NCBI RefSeq assembly: GCF_050589605.1
Contig: NZ_JBNGOO010000003.1
Source: Granulosicoccus sp947495035
Lineage (GTDB): Bacteria; Pseudomonadota; Gammaproteobacteria; Granulosicoccales; Granulosicoccaceae
DNA length: 64,000 nucleotides
Reading direction: 5' to 3' (one strand)
How positions within the stretch are numbered: position 1 is the first letter of the stretch; the number at the start of each line of letters is the position of its first letter. Positions 52,049 to 61,526 of this stretch are shown here, piece by piece. A program made the translations under genes and the position numbers. The notes beneath the pieces were generated by a model, which saw only the letters and a program-made list of their open reading frames with translations, searched no databases and was not told the origin of the DNA.

Positions 52049-54354
52049 ACAATGCGCGAGCCATTCGGCAGCTCAAGAAACTGCCGTTGCTCCAGAGTAT
52101 CGATGCCGCTCTGTGGGATCGTCTGATCCCCCTGATATCGTTCACTGACCTGGCCGAGGGAGAAACCCTCTTCTCGGCAGGGAGTGAGAGCCAGAATCTG
52201 TATGTAGTGGTCGATGGAGAGCTGGGGCTGTACATGCCCTGCAACGATTCATCCACCGAGACCTTCTACCTGCAGGCCCGGCGCAAGGGGGAAACCGCCG
52301 GCGACTTCGCCGTACTCAATGGCGGCGAACATCTCGCCACGGCCATCGCCATCAGGAAGACACGGATTGCGCAGTTTCCGCGATTTGCGTTTGATCAGTT
52401 GACCAATATCGACTCTGGCATCCTGGCGCATGTCTATGATGTCGCAGCTCGCCTGTCACGGCGCGTGACCCTGGCACGAGCGTTTCTCGAACTGTTCGGT
52501 GACATGAGCAATGCCACCATGGACCAGTTGCTCGAGCAGACCGAGATTCGGCATTACCACAGTGGGCAGGTGTTGTTTCACGAAGGCGATGCGCCGGATG
52601 CCCTGTTTGTCATCCTATCCGGAAAGCTGCTGGTCGAGTCCACCAACGCCGAAGGCATGGTATCTCGGGTTGCCGAGGTTCAGGCCTCGGAAACCGTTGG
52701 CGAACTGGCCTTGCTGGCCGATTCCAATCGCACCGCCACGGTGACGGCAGCGCGCGAATGCACCGTCGCCGCATTGGCTCGAAGCGCATTCGATACGCTG
52801 ATCGCCAATCGGCCCGAGATGCTGCTGCGCCTGTCTCGCCTGATCGTGCGCCGCAATTTCGCCAATAGTCAGCGCAGCAAGGATGCGTCAACCGACCGCA
52901 CCTTTCTGGTCCTGCCGCTGGATTCGAGACTGCCGCTGCGTCGCTTCGTGCACCAGCTGAAGAATGCCCTGCGAGATCTGGGCGAGACCCTGACCCTCAA
53001 TTCTCGCAGTTTCGACACCCTCTATGGCCGTACCGGTGCCTCGCAGACCAGCTTCGACAACATCTTCAATTCAGCCATAGCCGAATGGCTGGATGACAAG
53101 GAGAACCGTGTCGATTCCCTGGTATATGTTGCCGATCGAGAATGGAATTCCTGGACCCAGCGCTGCATCAATCGAGCCGATCGCATTCTGCTGCTGGCCA
53201 ATGCCGACCCGGACAACGCAACCGACATACGACAGCAGGAGCGCCAGCTAGAAGCCCTGTTCAGTCAATCACGCATTCGGCCGCGCATCGACCTGGTATT
53301 GCTGCATTCAAGCAATACCCGCTCGCCGCAGGGAACGGCCCGCTGGCTGGAGAAGCGAGCCCTCGACGCGTTCTACCATGTTCGCATCAACGATCCCGCC
53401 CATCTTTCCCGACTGGCACGGCGCCTGACGCACAAGGCTCGTGGTGTCGTCTTCAGTGGCGGGGGGGCTCGAGGCTACGCTCATCTGGGGGTCCAGCGTC
53501 TGATCGAAGAACAATCGGTCTGTGTCGATTACATCGGCGGCTCCAGCATGGGCGGCTTGCTGGGTGCTGCGATGGCCATGGGGCGTGATTACGAGAATGT
53601 GCACTCCCTGTCCGCCTCCTTCGCCAACAAGCAGGCCCTGTTCGACTACACCCTGCCTCTGGCATCTCTGATGAAATCAGCCAAGCTGACACGCTTCTGT
53701 CGTGAGGTCTATCGCAGTACCCGTATCGAGGATCTCTGGATTCCATTCTTCTGCATTTCCTCCAACCTGGCAGACGGACGCGAAGTGATCCATGAAAGCG
53801 GTCCTCTGTGGAAGGTCGTGCGCAGCACGATTTCCCTTCCCGGCGTGTTCTCCCCGGTACCGACAAGTGATGGCGACCTGCTGATCGATGGTGCCGTGCT
53901 CAATACCTTCCCGGTCGACATCATGCAGAAGCGCCTGGGCGGACGTTCCAACATCATCGGCGTCAATGTCAGCCAGATTCCCGAACAGTTCAATTACTAC
54001 GACTTCGGCACCAGCCTGTCCGGCTGGCAGGTGCTGCTGTCACGCCTCAACCCCTGGGCAGAGAGCATTCGCATACCCCGCATTGCCGAAACCCTGCTGC
54101 GAGCCACCGACATCAAGAGCATCGAACGCCTGAACGAGGCCAGAAACTCTCTGGAAGTGCTGGTGGAGCCCAATGTGCGCGCCATTTCGCTGCTGGATTT
54201 CAAGTCATACGCGCAGATCAGTGAGTTGGGCTATCAGGAAGCGCGCAAGGTCTTCGCCCGTCATGGTCTGTGTCCCGAGAGTGCCGAGGATACCCTCTGC
54301 CCTGTGTCGGAACTTGACGAAGGCTCGCCAGCTAGGGAAAAAGGCGTCGCATAG
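52045..54354 (+). CDS. Patatin-like phospholipase with two cyclic-nucleotide-binding domains
   Basis: A 769-residue protein of the neuropathy-target-esterase type. TTG 52045 overlaps the preceding stop by 4 bp. Two cNMP-binding domains lie near residues 10-130 (FTDLAEGETLFSAGSESQNL; RRKGETAGDFAVLNGGEHLA) and 155-270 (HYHSGQVLFHEGDAPDALFV; ASETVGELALLADSNRTATV). A linker domain of about 180 residues follows. The patatin domain has the oxyanion loop FSGGGARGYAHLGV near 472, the nucleophile GGSSMGG near Ser500 and the Asp motif DGAVLNTFPVD near 614. An active lipid hydrolase gated by nucleotide or redox signal is inferred. The 3' end overlaps the convergent ankyrin gene by 23 bp. Confidence 0.9.
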   Translation: MNNARAIRQLKKLPLLQSIDAALWDRLIPLISFTDLAEGETLFSAGSESQNLYVVVDGELGLYMPCNDSSTETFYLQARRKGETAGDFAVLNGGEHLATAIAIRKTRIAQFPRFAFDQLTNIDSGILAHVYDVAARLSRRVTLARAFLELFGDMSNATMDQLLEQTEIRHYHSGQVLFHEGDAPDALFVILSGKLLVESTNAEGMVSRVAEVQASETVGELALLADSNRTATVTAARECTVAALARSAFDTLIANRPEMLLRLSRLIVRRNFANSQRSKDASTDRTFLVLPLDSRLPLRRFVHQLKNALRDLGETLTLNSRSFDTLYGRTGASQTSFDNIFNSAIAEWLDDKENRVDSLVYVADREWNSWTQRCINRADRILLLANADPDNATDIRQQERQLEALFSQSRIRPRIDLVLLHSSNTRSPQGTARWLEKRALDAFYHVRINDPAHLSRLARRLTHKARGVVFSGGGARGYAHLGVQRLIEEQSVCVDYIGGSSMGGLLGAAMAMGRDYENVHSLSASFANKQALFDYTLPLASLMKSAKLTRFCREVYRSTRIEDLWIPFFCISSNLADGREVIHESGPLWKVVRSTISLPGVFSPVPTSDGDLLIDGAVLNTFPVDIMQKRLGGRSNIIGVNVSQIPEQFNYYDFGTSLSGWQVLLSRLNPWAESIRIPRIAETLLRATDIKSIERLNEARNSLEVLVEPNVRAISLLDFKSYAQISELGYQEARKVFARHGLCPESAEDTLCPVSELDEGSPAREKGVA

Positions 54355-55192
54355 CCGGTTTGCCCTCGGCCAGCATGATCGGCGTGGCGCCGTTGCGATT
54401 GGTCAGCTGCGGGTCGGCTCCGTGCTGCAACAGCAGCCTGACCATGGCCATGTCGTTACCCGATACCGCATGATGCAATGCGGTGTTGTCGTATTCGTCC
54501 TGCGCATTGACATCGGTATCCGGCAGCTTTGCCAACAGTCTTGCCACCGAGTCCTGACCGTTTTCCACCGCACGCATGAAGGGCGTAAAGCGATACACAT
54601 CCCGGATCTGCGTCTGCGCCCCGTTGTCTATCAGCCACTGCACCAGATCCGTGTAGCCCTTCGCGGCCGCCAGCGTCAAGGCCGTCCAGCCATTGGAGCC
54701 GATCACCTGGATGTCAGCACCTCTGTCCAGCAACCACTCGGCAACTTGCCGACGATTGCCCAGAACGGCAAACATGAATGCGGTGCCATTGGTTTGCGTG
54801 CGTTCATCGATATCGGCACCTGCGTCAATCAGCGACTTCACCAGAGCCAGATCGCCTTTCTTGCTGGCGACCATCAACGCGTTCTTGCCATTGCTGGCCG
54901 TCAGAGTCAGCAGTTGACGAGGTTCGTATCGGGCAAGCAACTGTCGCAAGGTGGCAATGCGATCATTGCCGATGGCACTGACCCACTGCTGCCTCACCTG
55001 AGCACCCGGGTCCGACACAGCAGTGGCGGTATCAGAGCCTCTCTGCCTGTCAAGCGAATGAGTTGCTGTGGACTCTGGTGGAATGTCGGAAGGTGTCTGC
55101 GAGAAGGGTCTGCGGTCATCCCCCAGCACGATGCCGGAACCCGCAAGGGCCAACAACAGCGAGGGTAACAGCCCGATCAGCAGGTTTCGCAT
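54332..55192 (-). CDS. Exported ankyrin-repeat protein
   Basis: A 286-residue protein with a signal peptide or anchor (LLIGLLPSLLLALAGSGIVL) and a polar linker to about residue 95. Five to six ankyrin repeats then run to the C-terminus (NGKNALMVASKKGDLALVKS, NGWTALTLAAAKGYTDLVQW, YDNTALHHAVSGNDMAMVRL, NGATPIMLAEGKPAMRRLF). This predicts a periplasmic protein-interaction scaffold. It is 12 bp after the upstream unknown gene on the same strand and converges on the patatin gene with an overlap. Confidence 0.85.
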   Translation of the reverse strand: MRNLLIGLLPSLLLALAGSGIVLGDDRRPFSQTPSDIPPESTATHSLDRQRGSDTATAVSDPGAQVRQQWVSAIGNDRIATLRQLLARYEPRQLLTLTASNGKNALMVASKKGDLALVKSLIDAGADIDERTQTNGTAFMFAVLGNRRQVAEWLLDRGADIQVIGSNGWTALTLAAAKGYTDLVQWLIDNGAQTQIRDVYRFTPFMRAVENGQDSVARLLAKLPDTDVNAQDEYDNTALHHAVSGNDMAMVRLLLQHGADPQLTNRNGATPIMLAEGKPAMRRLFP

Positions 55193-55204
55193 GGGCCAAC
55201 CGGA

Positions 55205-55756
55205 TCAGGCGAGTTGCAGTGACGCCAGCACATCGGTGAATACCCGATCCGGGTCGTAGTGACCCGTCAGCCGAATCACGGCGTCCCGAGCCACGGCTTC
55301 ATCGAGCAGTTGCCGGAAACCACTCTGCATGGCCTTGCTGACCGGAATGTTCTGCTTGTAGAGAACGCGGCAATATTCGTCGCCGATGAACAGTGGCAGC
55401 TGATCCTGCTGACTGATCAGCTTGATGCTCTCGAAATGCGAAGGACTGTGCCCGGTAATGAACAACATCGTGCCGCGACTGGCCTCTATCGGTGTGATGA
55501 TTTCCAGACCGATTTCTATCAATGTGCCTTTTTCGTGTTCATGCAGATCGGCATCCAGTTCTACCGTGTAGGGGCCTCCGAGCAAACGACCGGTCTTCAG
55601 ACAGGGGGCGTCAGCCGGTAACACGAAGAAAATGGCTGCCTGCCACTGGCCGTTGTCCAATTGCACCGGGACACAGCTGACCGTGATGTTGGCGTTGTGC
55701 AACAACACCATCACATCATCGGGAAATCGTTCTTCGGGGAGTTGGGCTGCAGACAT
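55205..55756 (-). CDS. Hypothetical protein, possibly PilZ-like
   Basis: A 183-residue soluble protein from ATG 55756 (an ATG at 55783 is also in frame). It has alternating beta-strand-like segments (NITVSCVPVQLDNGQWQAAI, PYTVELDADLHEHEKGTLIE, IITPIEASRGTMLFITG) and a helical C-terminus (VSKAMQSGFRQLLDEAVARD). No signal peptide or clear motif is present; a PilZ-type fold is a guess from strand pattern only. It is followed after 12 bp by the ankyrin gene. Confidence 0.6.
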   Translation of the reverse strand: MSAAQLPEERFPDDVMVLLHNANITVSCVPVQLDNGQWQAAIFFVLPADAPCLKTGRLLGGPYTVELDADLHEHEKGTLIEIGLEIITPIEASRGTMLFITGHSPSHFESIKLISQQDQLPLFIGDEYCRVLYKQNIPVSKAMQSGFRQLLDEAVARDAVIRLTGHYDPDRVFTDVLASLQLA

Positions 55757-55828
55757 TGACAGGACTGACCAGGACAAGGGCACCGGGCAGAAACTGCCGG
55801 ACGATGAAATGTTAGCAGAATGGTCTGC

Positions 55829-55865
55829 CGGTTGACCGGCAAGAGTTTGTCTTGCCGGTCAACCG
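55829..55865 (-). terminator. Strong terminator of the formate dehydrogenase operon
   Basis: A perfect 16-bp inverted repeat (cggttgaccggcaaga at 55829-55844 and its complement at 55850-55865) with a 5-nt loop lies 17 bp after the stop of the gamma subunit gene. It separates that operon from the unknown gene at 55205-55756. Confidence 0.7.
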
Positions 55866-55881
55866 TGTGGAACACCCTGCA

Positions 55882-57054
55882 TCAATGGCCAGCGGTTGCA
55901 CCCGCGCTGCCCGCCACAACACCCGAGTTCGCACTCTTCGTCTCGCCAGGCTCGATGACCTTGCCTTCGGCTTCGAGCTTTTCATACCACAGGTCGTGGT
56001 GCTGCTTCGCCCATTCGGTGGATACATAACCGGTCGTCATGCCTTCCAGAGCGCCTTCGGTGCCAGCCGTTCCGATATAGATATGACCGACGGCCATGGC
56101 GGCCCAACCCAGGGACAAGACGGCATGCACCAGATTGGCCTGCTGCATCTGTGCTCGGGACCCTTCCACCAATGGCAGAAAACTGGCCCATTCCGGAATG
56201 GCGATACCGTAGACGGGGGCGACCATGATCAGCCCGGTAACACTGACGGCCAGACCGACGAATGTCACCACCCAGAACCAGATCTTCTCACCGGCATTCA
56301 TGCGACCAGCGGAAGGGTGACCCTTGCCGATCACACCACCACCCTGTTTCATCCACTGAACATCGGTGGCGTTGGGGAAGTTGTGCCAGATCCACAGCAC
56401 GATCATCAACACGATGCCCACCGAGAAGACCGGTCCGACCACATTGTGGATGGTGATGGAGGTCTGCGCCCACAATGCAAAGCCCTGCTTGCCCAGCAAC
56501 GGAATCAGTACCGTCTTGCCGATCAGCATGCTCAAGCCGGTAATCGCCAGCGTAATGAAGGAGACTGCCGTTATCCAGTGCACCAGGCGACTGAACCAGC
56601 TCCAGCGCTTGACCTTGCGACCCGAGCGCGGCTCATCCAGCTTGTTGCGCCCGTGAATCATGTGATACAGCGCCACGATGACCAGCATGACCACGATCCC
56701 CCATGGCGCATACGTGGCAACCGGTCCGTCACGCAGCGCCTGCCATTCGGTGCCTCCTGCGGCTATCAGTACACCGGTCTCCTGTCCGGATACCGCGGTA
56801 TAACCGGACACCCCCTCGCGTACCGCCCGCCAGTAATTGGAACGCGGATTGACGGTGGAGCCGGCCTCCTGAGCAATGGCCTCACTACCCAGAAAGTGCA
56901 AGCCGTAACTGCCCAGTGGCAACAGGAAGGCCATGAACACGATGGCCAGCAGGCTCAGGGTTGCAATCCTGCGTTTCCTTGCAGCGCTCATCTTCTGCCG
57001 CAGCGGCGGTTCGGCCGATGCGTCCGTCATGTGATCCGTCTGCATCAGACTCAC
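55882..57054 (-). CDS. Formate dehydrogenase gamma subunit (cytochrome b556)
   Basis: A membrane diheme cytochrome b that passes electrons from formate to quinone. The 390-residue protein has an N-terminal membrane anchor (LSLLAIVFMAFLLPLGSYGL) and a periplasmic loop. A core of four helices follows. Heme ligands are likely the histidines in WFSRLVHWITAVSFITLAIT, SITIHNVVGPVFSVGIVLMI and ANLVHAVLSLGWAAMAVGHI. The extra ~120-residue N-terminal part is characteristic of the FdoI-like, longer subgroup. Its ATG overlaps the beta subunit stop by 4 bp. Confidence 0.9.
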   Translation of the reverse strand: MSLMQTDHMTDASAEPPLRQKMSAARKRRIATLSLLAIVFMAFLLPLGSYGLHFLGSEAIAQEAGSTVNPRSNYWRAVREGVSGYTAVSGQETGVLIAAGGTEWQALRDGPVATYAPWGIVVMLVIVALYHMIHGRNKLDEPRSGRKVKRWSWFSRLVHWITAVSFITLAITGLSMLIGKTVLIPLLGKQGFALWAQTSITIHNVVGPVFSVGIVLMIVLWIWHNFPNATDVQWMKQGGGVIGKGHPSAGRMNAGEKIWFWVVTFVGLAVSVTGLIMVAPVYGIAIPEWASFLPLVEGSRAQMQQANLVHAVLSLGWAAMAVGHIYIGTAGTEGALEGMTTGYVSTEWAKQHHDLWYEKLEAEGKVIEPGETKSANSGVVAGSAGATAGH

Positions 57055-57641
57055 CCCTCTGTGTAGGCGGTTTCCCAGCCCCAGGTCTGTGGACGTCCAC
57101 CGCGACGCAGGACTCGCTCACGATAGATATCCGCCACCTCGTCACCATCTCCGGCAATCAGGGCTCGGGTTGAGCACATCTCGGCGCACAGCGGCAACTT
57201 GCCTTCAGCAATGCGATTACGACCATATTTCTCGTATTCGGCATCGGACAGATCGGCCTCGTCCGGTCCACCGGCGCAGAAGGTACATTTGTCCATCTTG
57301 CCGCGAGCGCCGAATGAGGATTGTTGCGGGTACTGTGGTGCGCCGAAGGGACAGGCGTAGAAACAGTAGCCGCAACCGATGCACAGACTCTTGTCATGCA
57401 GCACGATGCCATCGTCCGTGGTGTTGAAGCAATCCACCGGACAGACCGCCTGGCATGGCGCGTCGGTGCAGTGCATGCAGGCGACCGAAATCGACTTCTC
57501 TCCCGGTAAACCGTCATCCAGTGTGACCACTCGCCGACGATTCACCCCCCAGGGCACTTCGTGCTCGTTCTTGCACGCCGTCACACAGCCGTTGCACTCG
57601 ATACAACGCTCGGCGTCGCACAGAAATTTCATTCTTGCCAT
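57051..57641 (-). CDS. Formate dehydrogenase beta subunit (4Fe-4S)
   Basis: A 196-residue electron-transfer subunit with four [4Fe-4S] cysteine groups: CIECNGCVTACKNEHEVPWG, CMHCTDAPCQAVCPVDCF, CIGCGYCFYACPFGAP, and CTFC with CAEMCSTRAL. This pattern matches HybA/FdnH-type subunits but is shorter and has no C-terminal membrane helix, so it must rely on the alpha and gamma subunits for location. It begins 13 bp after the alpha subunit gene and overlaps gamma. Confidence 0.93.
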   Translation of the reverse strand: MARMKFLCDAERCIECNGCVTACKNEHEVPWGVNRRRVVTLDDGLPGEKSISVACMHCTDAPCQAVCPVDCFNTTDDGIVLHDKSLCIGCGYCFYACPFGAPQYPQQSSFGARGKMDKCTFCAGGPDEADLSDAEYEKYGRNRIAEGKLPLCAEMCSTRALIAGDGDEVADIYRERVLRRGGRPQTWGWETAYTEG

Positions 57642-57654
57642 GGTCGTATCCTCC

Positions 57655-60570
57655 TCAGGCTGCGGTTATCTTGCACAGGGAACACTTGGTTTCCTGCATC
57701 TGGGTCACGGAATCGTAGCCGTAGGTCATGGCGGTATTGTTGGATTCACCACGCACGTACGGCGCCGAGCCTTCAGGGTACTTGTCGATCAGGTCCTTGC
57801 CTTCGTACACACCACCGAAGTGGAATGGTGTGAAGACCACACCGCGTGCAACACGCTCCGTGATCATCGCCTTGACGTGGATCTTGCCGCCTTCCGGACT
57901 TTCAAGCCACACCATCTGGCCATCCTTGATCTCGATGTCATTGGCATCAGCCGTATTGATCTCGACGAACATGTCCTGCTGCAGTTCAGCCAGCCATGGA
58001 TTGGAGCGAGTCTCCTCACCACCACCCTCGTATTCCACCAGGCGACCACTGGTATGGATCAGTGGAAACTCCTGAGAATAGTCTTCGGCCTGGATGGACC
58101 CATAGCGTGTTGGCAGGCGGTAATGCGACTTCCTGTCTTCATACGTCGGATAGTCGTCCACCAGATCGCGACGAGCCGTATAGAGCGGTTCACGATGAAC
58201 AGGGACCGGATCCGGAAAGGTCCAGACATTGGCCCGGGCCTTGGCGTTACCGAACGGTGCACAGCCATGAGCGATGGCCACACGCTGAATGCCTCCGGAC
58301 AGATCGGTCTTCCAGTTCTTGCCTTCTGCCGCCGTTTTCTCTTCCTCGCTCAGATCATCCCACCAGCCGAGAGTCTTCAGCATGTCGGCGGAAAACTCCG
58401 GATATCCGTCTTCGATCTCGGCACCGGCAGACCAGGAATCCTCGGCCAGCAGGTTGACACCGTCGCGTTCGACCCCAAATCGGGCACGAAAATTCAGGCC
58501 ACCTTCGGCAACCGGCTTGCTCGGATCGTACAGATTGGGGGTACCGGGATGTCCCATTTCGGCCGTTCCCCAGCAAGGCCATGGCATGCCATAGTATTCC
58601 CCGTCCAGAGGGCCACCCTTGGCTTGCAGGGTGAGTTCGTCGAAGGTACCCCGATGTTCCATATGTGCCTTGATGCGCTCCGGACTCTGTCCCGTGTAAC
58701 CGATGGTCCAGAGACCCCGGTTGAACTCGCGCGTGATGTCCTCGACCAGTGGCTCTTCGCCGTTCACCTCGATATGTTTGGTCAACTCTTCGGCAAAGCC
58801 CAGCTTGGCGGCGAACTTGTACATGATGGTGTGATCGGGCAGAGACTCGAACAGGGGTTCGATGATGCGATCACGCCATTGCAGTGACCGGTTGGATGCG
58901 GTGACCGAACCATAGGTTTCGAACTGGGTGGCAGCCGGCAGCAGATACATACCATCCTGGCGATCAGGCAGAACGGCCGTATGCGTGGGGTATGGATCGA
59001 TGACCACCAGCAGTTCCAGCTTTTCCATCGCAGCCTTCATCTCGGGGCCGCGGGTCTGCGAGTTCGGTGCATGTCCCCACAGAACCATGGCGCGGATATT
59101 GTCTTTCTGGGCGATGTTTTCCTTGTCTTCCAGCACACCGTCGATCCAGCGCGATACCGGCATGCCGGCGGTGTACATGGGCTGCACATCCTTGTCGCCA
59201 CTCTTTTCGTAGGCATTCTGGTCAAACCGGGACTTGACCCATTCGTAGTCCACATCCCAGACGCCTGCCCAGTGCTTCCAGGCACCTTCCGCCAGACCGT
59301 AGTATCCGGGCAAGGTATGCGACAGCACGCCCATGTCGGTAGCGCCCTGCACATTGTCGTGACCGCGGAAGATGTTTGCGCCGCCACCCGAGACACCGAT
59401 GTTGCCCAGTGCCAGTTGCAGTACGCAATACGCGCGAGTGTTGTTGTTGCCGATGGTGTGCTGCGTGCCACCCATACACCAGACGATGGTGCCGGGTCGA
59501 TTCTCGGCCATGGTCTGTGCAGCCTGCTTCAACTGCGCTTCAGGGATACCGGTGACGCGTTCGGTTTCCTCGGGAGTCCACTTGGCCACTTCGGTACGAA
59601 TGTCATCCATGCCATAGACGCGCTGACGAATGTACTCCTTGTCTTCCCAGCCGTTTTCGAAGATATGCCACAGGATGCCCCAGATGACCGGTACATCGGT
59701 GCCGGGTCGCATCTGGATGAACTGATCGGAATGCGCCGCGGTACGGGTGAAGCGAGGATCGACAACGATGAGTTTGGATCCGTTTTCCTTCGCCTTGAGA
59801 ATGTGCTGCATGGCTACCGGGTGCGCCTCGGCAGCGTTGGAGCCGATGAAGAACATCGCCTTGGACTTCTGCATGTCGTTGTAGGAGTTGGTCATCGCAC
59901 CGTAACCCCAGGTATTGGCCACACCTGCCACCGTCGTGGAGTGACAGATACGCGCCTGGTGGTCGACATTGTTGGAGCCCCACAGCGCGGCGAACTTGCG
60001 GAACAGATACGCCTGTTCGTTACTGTATTTGGCAGAACCGAGCCAGTACACGGAATCGGATGTGGATTCTTCACGAATCTTCAGCATCTGATCACCGATC
60101 TCATTGATCGCCTCATCCCAGGAAACGCGGGTCCACTTGCCACCCACCAGTTTCATCGGGTACTTCAGGCGACGTTCACCATGACCGTGTTCGCGCACCG
60201 ATGCCCCCTTGGCACAGTGGGCCCCCATGTTGATGGGCGAGTCGAAATCGGGTTCCTGCCCCGTCCACACGCCGTTCTGGATTTCCGCGATCACACCACA
60301 GCCGACCGAGCAGTGCGTACAGACCGAACGCACCTGCGTGGTCTCGACACCGGCCCTGGCGTGCGTCTCGGCCGCATGTGCCTTCTTCAGCATGCTGGGA
60401 CCTGCGCCCACAGCCAATGCGGCGCCACCGGCTGTGAGACCGGAGTTCTTGAGAAAGGTACGACGATTGATGGAGCTGCCCAGCAGGCCCTTGACCTTGC
60501 CGGTGACTCCGGCCGGCAGTGCAGAACCGTGATCCGGGCTCTGTCCGGCAATCTTGCGCTTGAGTTTCAT
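57655..60570 (-). CDS. Formate dehydrogenase alpha subunit (Mo/W-bis-MGD, Cys-type)
   Basis: A 971-residue periplasmic catalytic subunit that oxidises formate to CO2. The Tat signal is SINRRTFLKNSGLTAGGAAL (residues 33-52). A [4Fe-4S] site has Cys84, Cys87, Cys91 and Cys119. The metal ligand is Cys209 in DHQARICHSTTVAGVANTWG, so it is not a selenocysteine enzyme and no in-frame TGA occurs. Other MGD-binding motifs are FFIGSNAAEAHPVAMQHILK, WCMGGTQHTIGNNNTRAYCV and GNIGVSGGGANIFRGHDNVQ. It follows the small Tat protein gene by 33 bp. Confidence 0.95.
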   Translation of the reverse strand: MKLKRKIAGQSPDHGSALPAGVTGKVKGLLGSSINRRTFLKNSGLTAGGAALAVGAGPSMLKKAHAAETHARAGVETTQVRSVCTHCSVGCGVIAEIQNGVWTGQEPDFDSPINMGAHCAKGASVREHGHGERRLKYPMKLVGGKWTRVSWDEAINEIGDQMLKIREESTSDSVYWLGSAKYSNEQAYLFRKFAALWGSNNVDHQARICHSTTVAGVANTWGYGAMTNSYNDMQKSKAMFFIGSNAAEAHPVAMQHILKAKENGSKLIVVDPRFTRTAAHSDQFIQMRPGTDVPVIWGILWHIFENGWEDKEYIRQRVYGMDDIRTEVAKWTPEETERVTGIPEAQLKQAAQTMAENRPGTIVWCMGGTQHTIGNNNTRAYCVLQLALGNIGVSGGGANIFRGHDNVQGATDMGVLSHTLPGYYGLAEGAWKHWAGVWDVDYEWVKSRFDQNAYEKSGDKDVQPMYTAGMPVSRWIDGVLEDKENIAQKDNIRAMVLWGHAPNSQTRGPEMKAAMEKLELLVVIDPYPTHTAVLPDRQDGMYLLPAATQFETYGSVTASNRSLQWRDRIIEPLFESLPDHTIMYKFAAKLGFAEELTKHIEVNGEEPLVEDITREFNRGLWTIGYTGQSPERIKAHMEHRGTFDELTLQAKGGPLDGEYYGMPWPCWGTAEMGHPGTPNLYDPSKPVAEGGLNFRARFGVERDGVNLLAEDSWSAGAEIEDGYPEFSADMLKTLGWWDDLSEEEKTAAEGKNWKTDLSGGIQRVAIAHGCAPFGNAKARANVWTFPDPVPVHREPLYTARRDLVDDYPTYEDRKSHYRLPTRYGSIQAEDYSQEFPLIHTSGRLVEYEGGGEETRSNPWLAELQQDMFVEINTADANDIEIKDGQMVWLESPEGGKIHVKAMITERVARGVVFTPFHFGGVYEGKDLIDKYPEGSAPYVRGESNNTAMTYGYDSVTQMQETKCSLCKITAA

Positions 60571-60603
60571 GGATTTCTCCTTGGAATTTCAGTAGGCCGG
60601 CTG

Positions 60604-60825
60604 CTAGAAACGGGCACGTGAGTAATAGCGGTTGACGTGCTCGGTGCGCTCGTAGCCTTTCTTGCCAGAGGCAGTGTCAACGACGTCGCTGGCCTCGACA
60701 ACATCACCGATGTTGCTGGCGGCAGAGGCTGCTCCACTGGCCACCGCACCGCTGGCGACAGCCGCTCCCTGCAGAAATCCGCGGCGTCTGGCGTTGATGA
60801 ATCCGGGTTTTTTCTCGTCAGTCAT
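60604..60825 (-). CDS. Small twin-arginine protein of the formate dehydrogenase locus
   Basis: A 73-residue protein from ATG 60825. It has a Tat-like motif (RRRGFLQGAAVASGAVASGA) and a short tail (KKGYERTEHVNRYYSRARF). It matches the formate-dehydrogenase-region twin-arginine family found directly upstream of the alpha subunit gene in many proteobacteria. The function is unknown; a role in assembly or as a minor subunit is likely. Confidence 0.8.
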   Translation of the reverse strand: MTDEKKPGFINARRRGFLQGAAVASGAVASGAASAASNIGDVVEASDVVDTASGKKGYERTEHVNRYYSRARF

Positions 60826-60884
60826 GGTTTTCATCCTCACTGGAGAACTCTCTGGGGAGCTCTGGAAGTTGTCAGGTGACGGCA

Positions 60885-61526
60885 TCAGCTCTGCATGTCC
60901 AGCAGTTGCCGTTCGAAGTCGAAGAAGCTCTCGCCGAAAAAGCCGACCGAGCGGTAGAAATGGGCGGAACTGGCGTTCTGCATGTCGTCGAAGAATTGTC
61001 CGACCCAGGGTGCCAGATGATCGTTGAAGAAAGCCTGTTGCACATCCAGGGAGATTTCGTCAGGGTTCCTGATGATCAGGGCCATGGCATCGCACAATGC
61101 CGCAATGTGATCTTCCGATTCGGCCACGCCGTCCTGCCGCTCGATGCCCAGACGCTGCAAGTCTGCGCGCAATACGGCAACCGGCTTCTCCATCAGGAAT
61201 CCGGTCATGTACCAGGATCCGAACGGCACCAGTTCGCCGCGCCCCACCCCGAGCAGCAATGCGAAATATTCATCATGAACCGACTCCAGGTCGGTCTTCA
61301 ATGCCGCCTGCTTCATGAGTTCCCAGCCCATGGCAATGCGTCCCTCGCTGGAATCGACTTCACCGATCTGACGCAATCGTTGCAACACATCCGCATCGGG
61401 TTGCCGAGCCAGCAGACTGGCCAGCAGCTCGTAGACCGCCGCCCGCACGGCTTGCTCCTGATCACGCAGGAATTCTTCCTCGCTCTTGACGGGGAATTGC
61501 GGAGTATCACTGGTCATCACATTCAT
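60885..61526 (-). CDS. TorD/DmsD-family chaperone for the formate dehydrogenase
   Basis: A cytoplasmic all-helical chaperone of about 213 residues, started at ATG 61526 (61517 also possible). It has the family features AAVYELLASLLARQPDADVL, LLLGVGRGELVPFGSWYMTG, LCDAMALIIRNP and FFNDHLAPWVGQFFDDM. Such proteins bind the Tat signal of a molybdoenzyme until its cofactor is inserted. Placement within the locus makes the alpha subunit the likely client. Confidence 0.87.
   Translation of the reverse strand: MNVMTSDTPQFPVKSEEEFLRDQEQAVRAAVYELLASLLARQPDADVLQRLRQIGEVDSSEGRIAMGWELMKQAALKTDLESVHDEYFALLLGVGRGELVPFGSWYMTGFLMEKPVAVLRADLQRLGIERQDGVAESEDHIAALCDAMALIIRNPDEISLDVQQAFFNDHLAPWVGQFFDDMQNASSAHFYRSVGFFGESFFDFERQLLDMQS

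Noticed and set aside
57655..60570. Selenocysteine-type formate dehydrogenase
   Set aside because: The metal-ligand position is a Cys codon (Cys209) and there is no in-frame TGA.
58981..60621. 546-residue plus-strand open frame
   Set aside because: It mirrors the formate dehydrogenase alpha gene and shows no family features.
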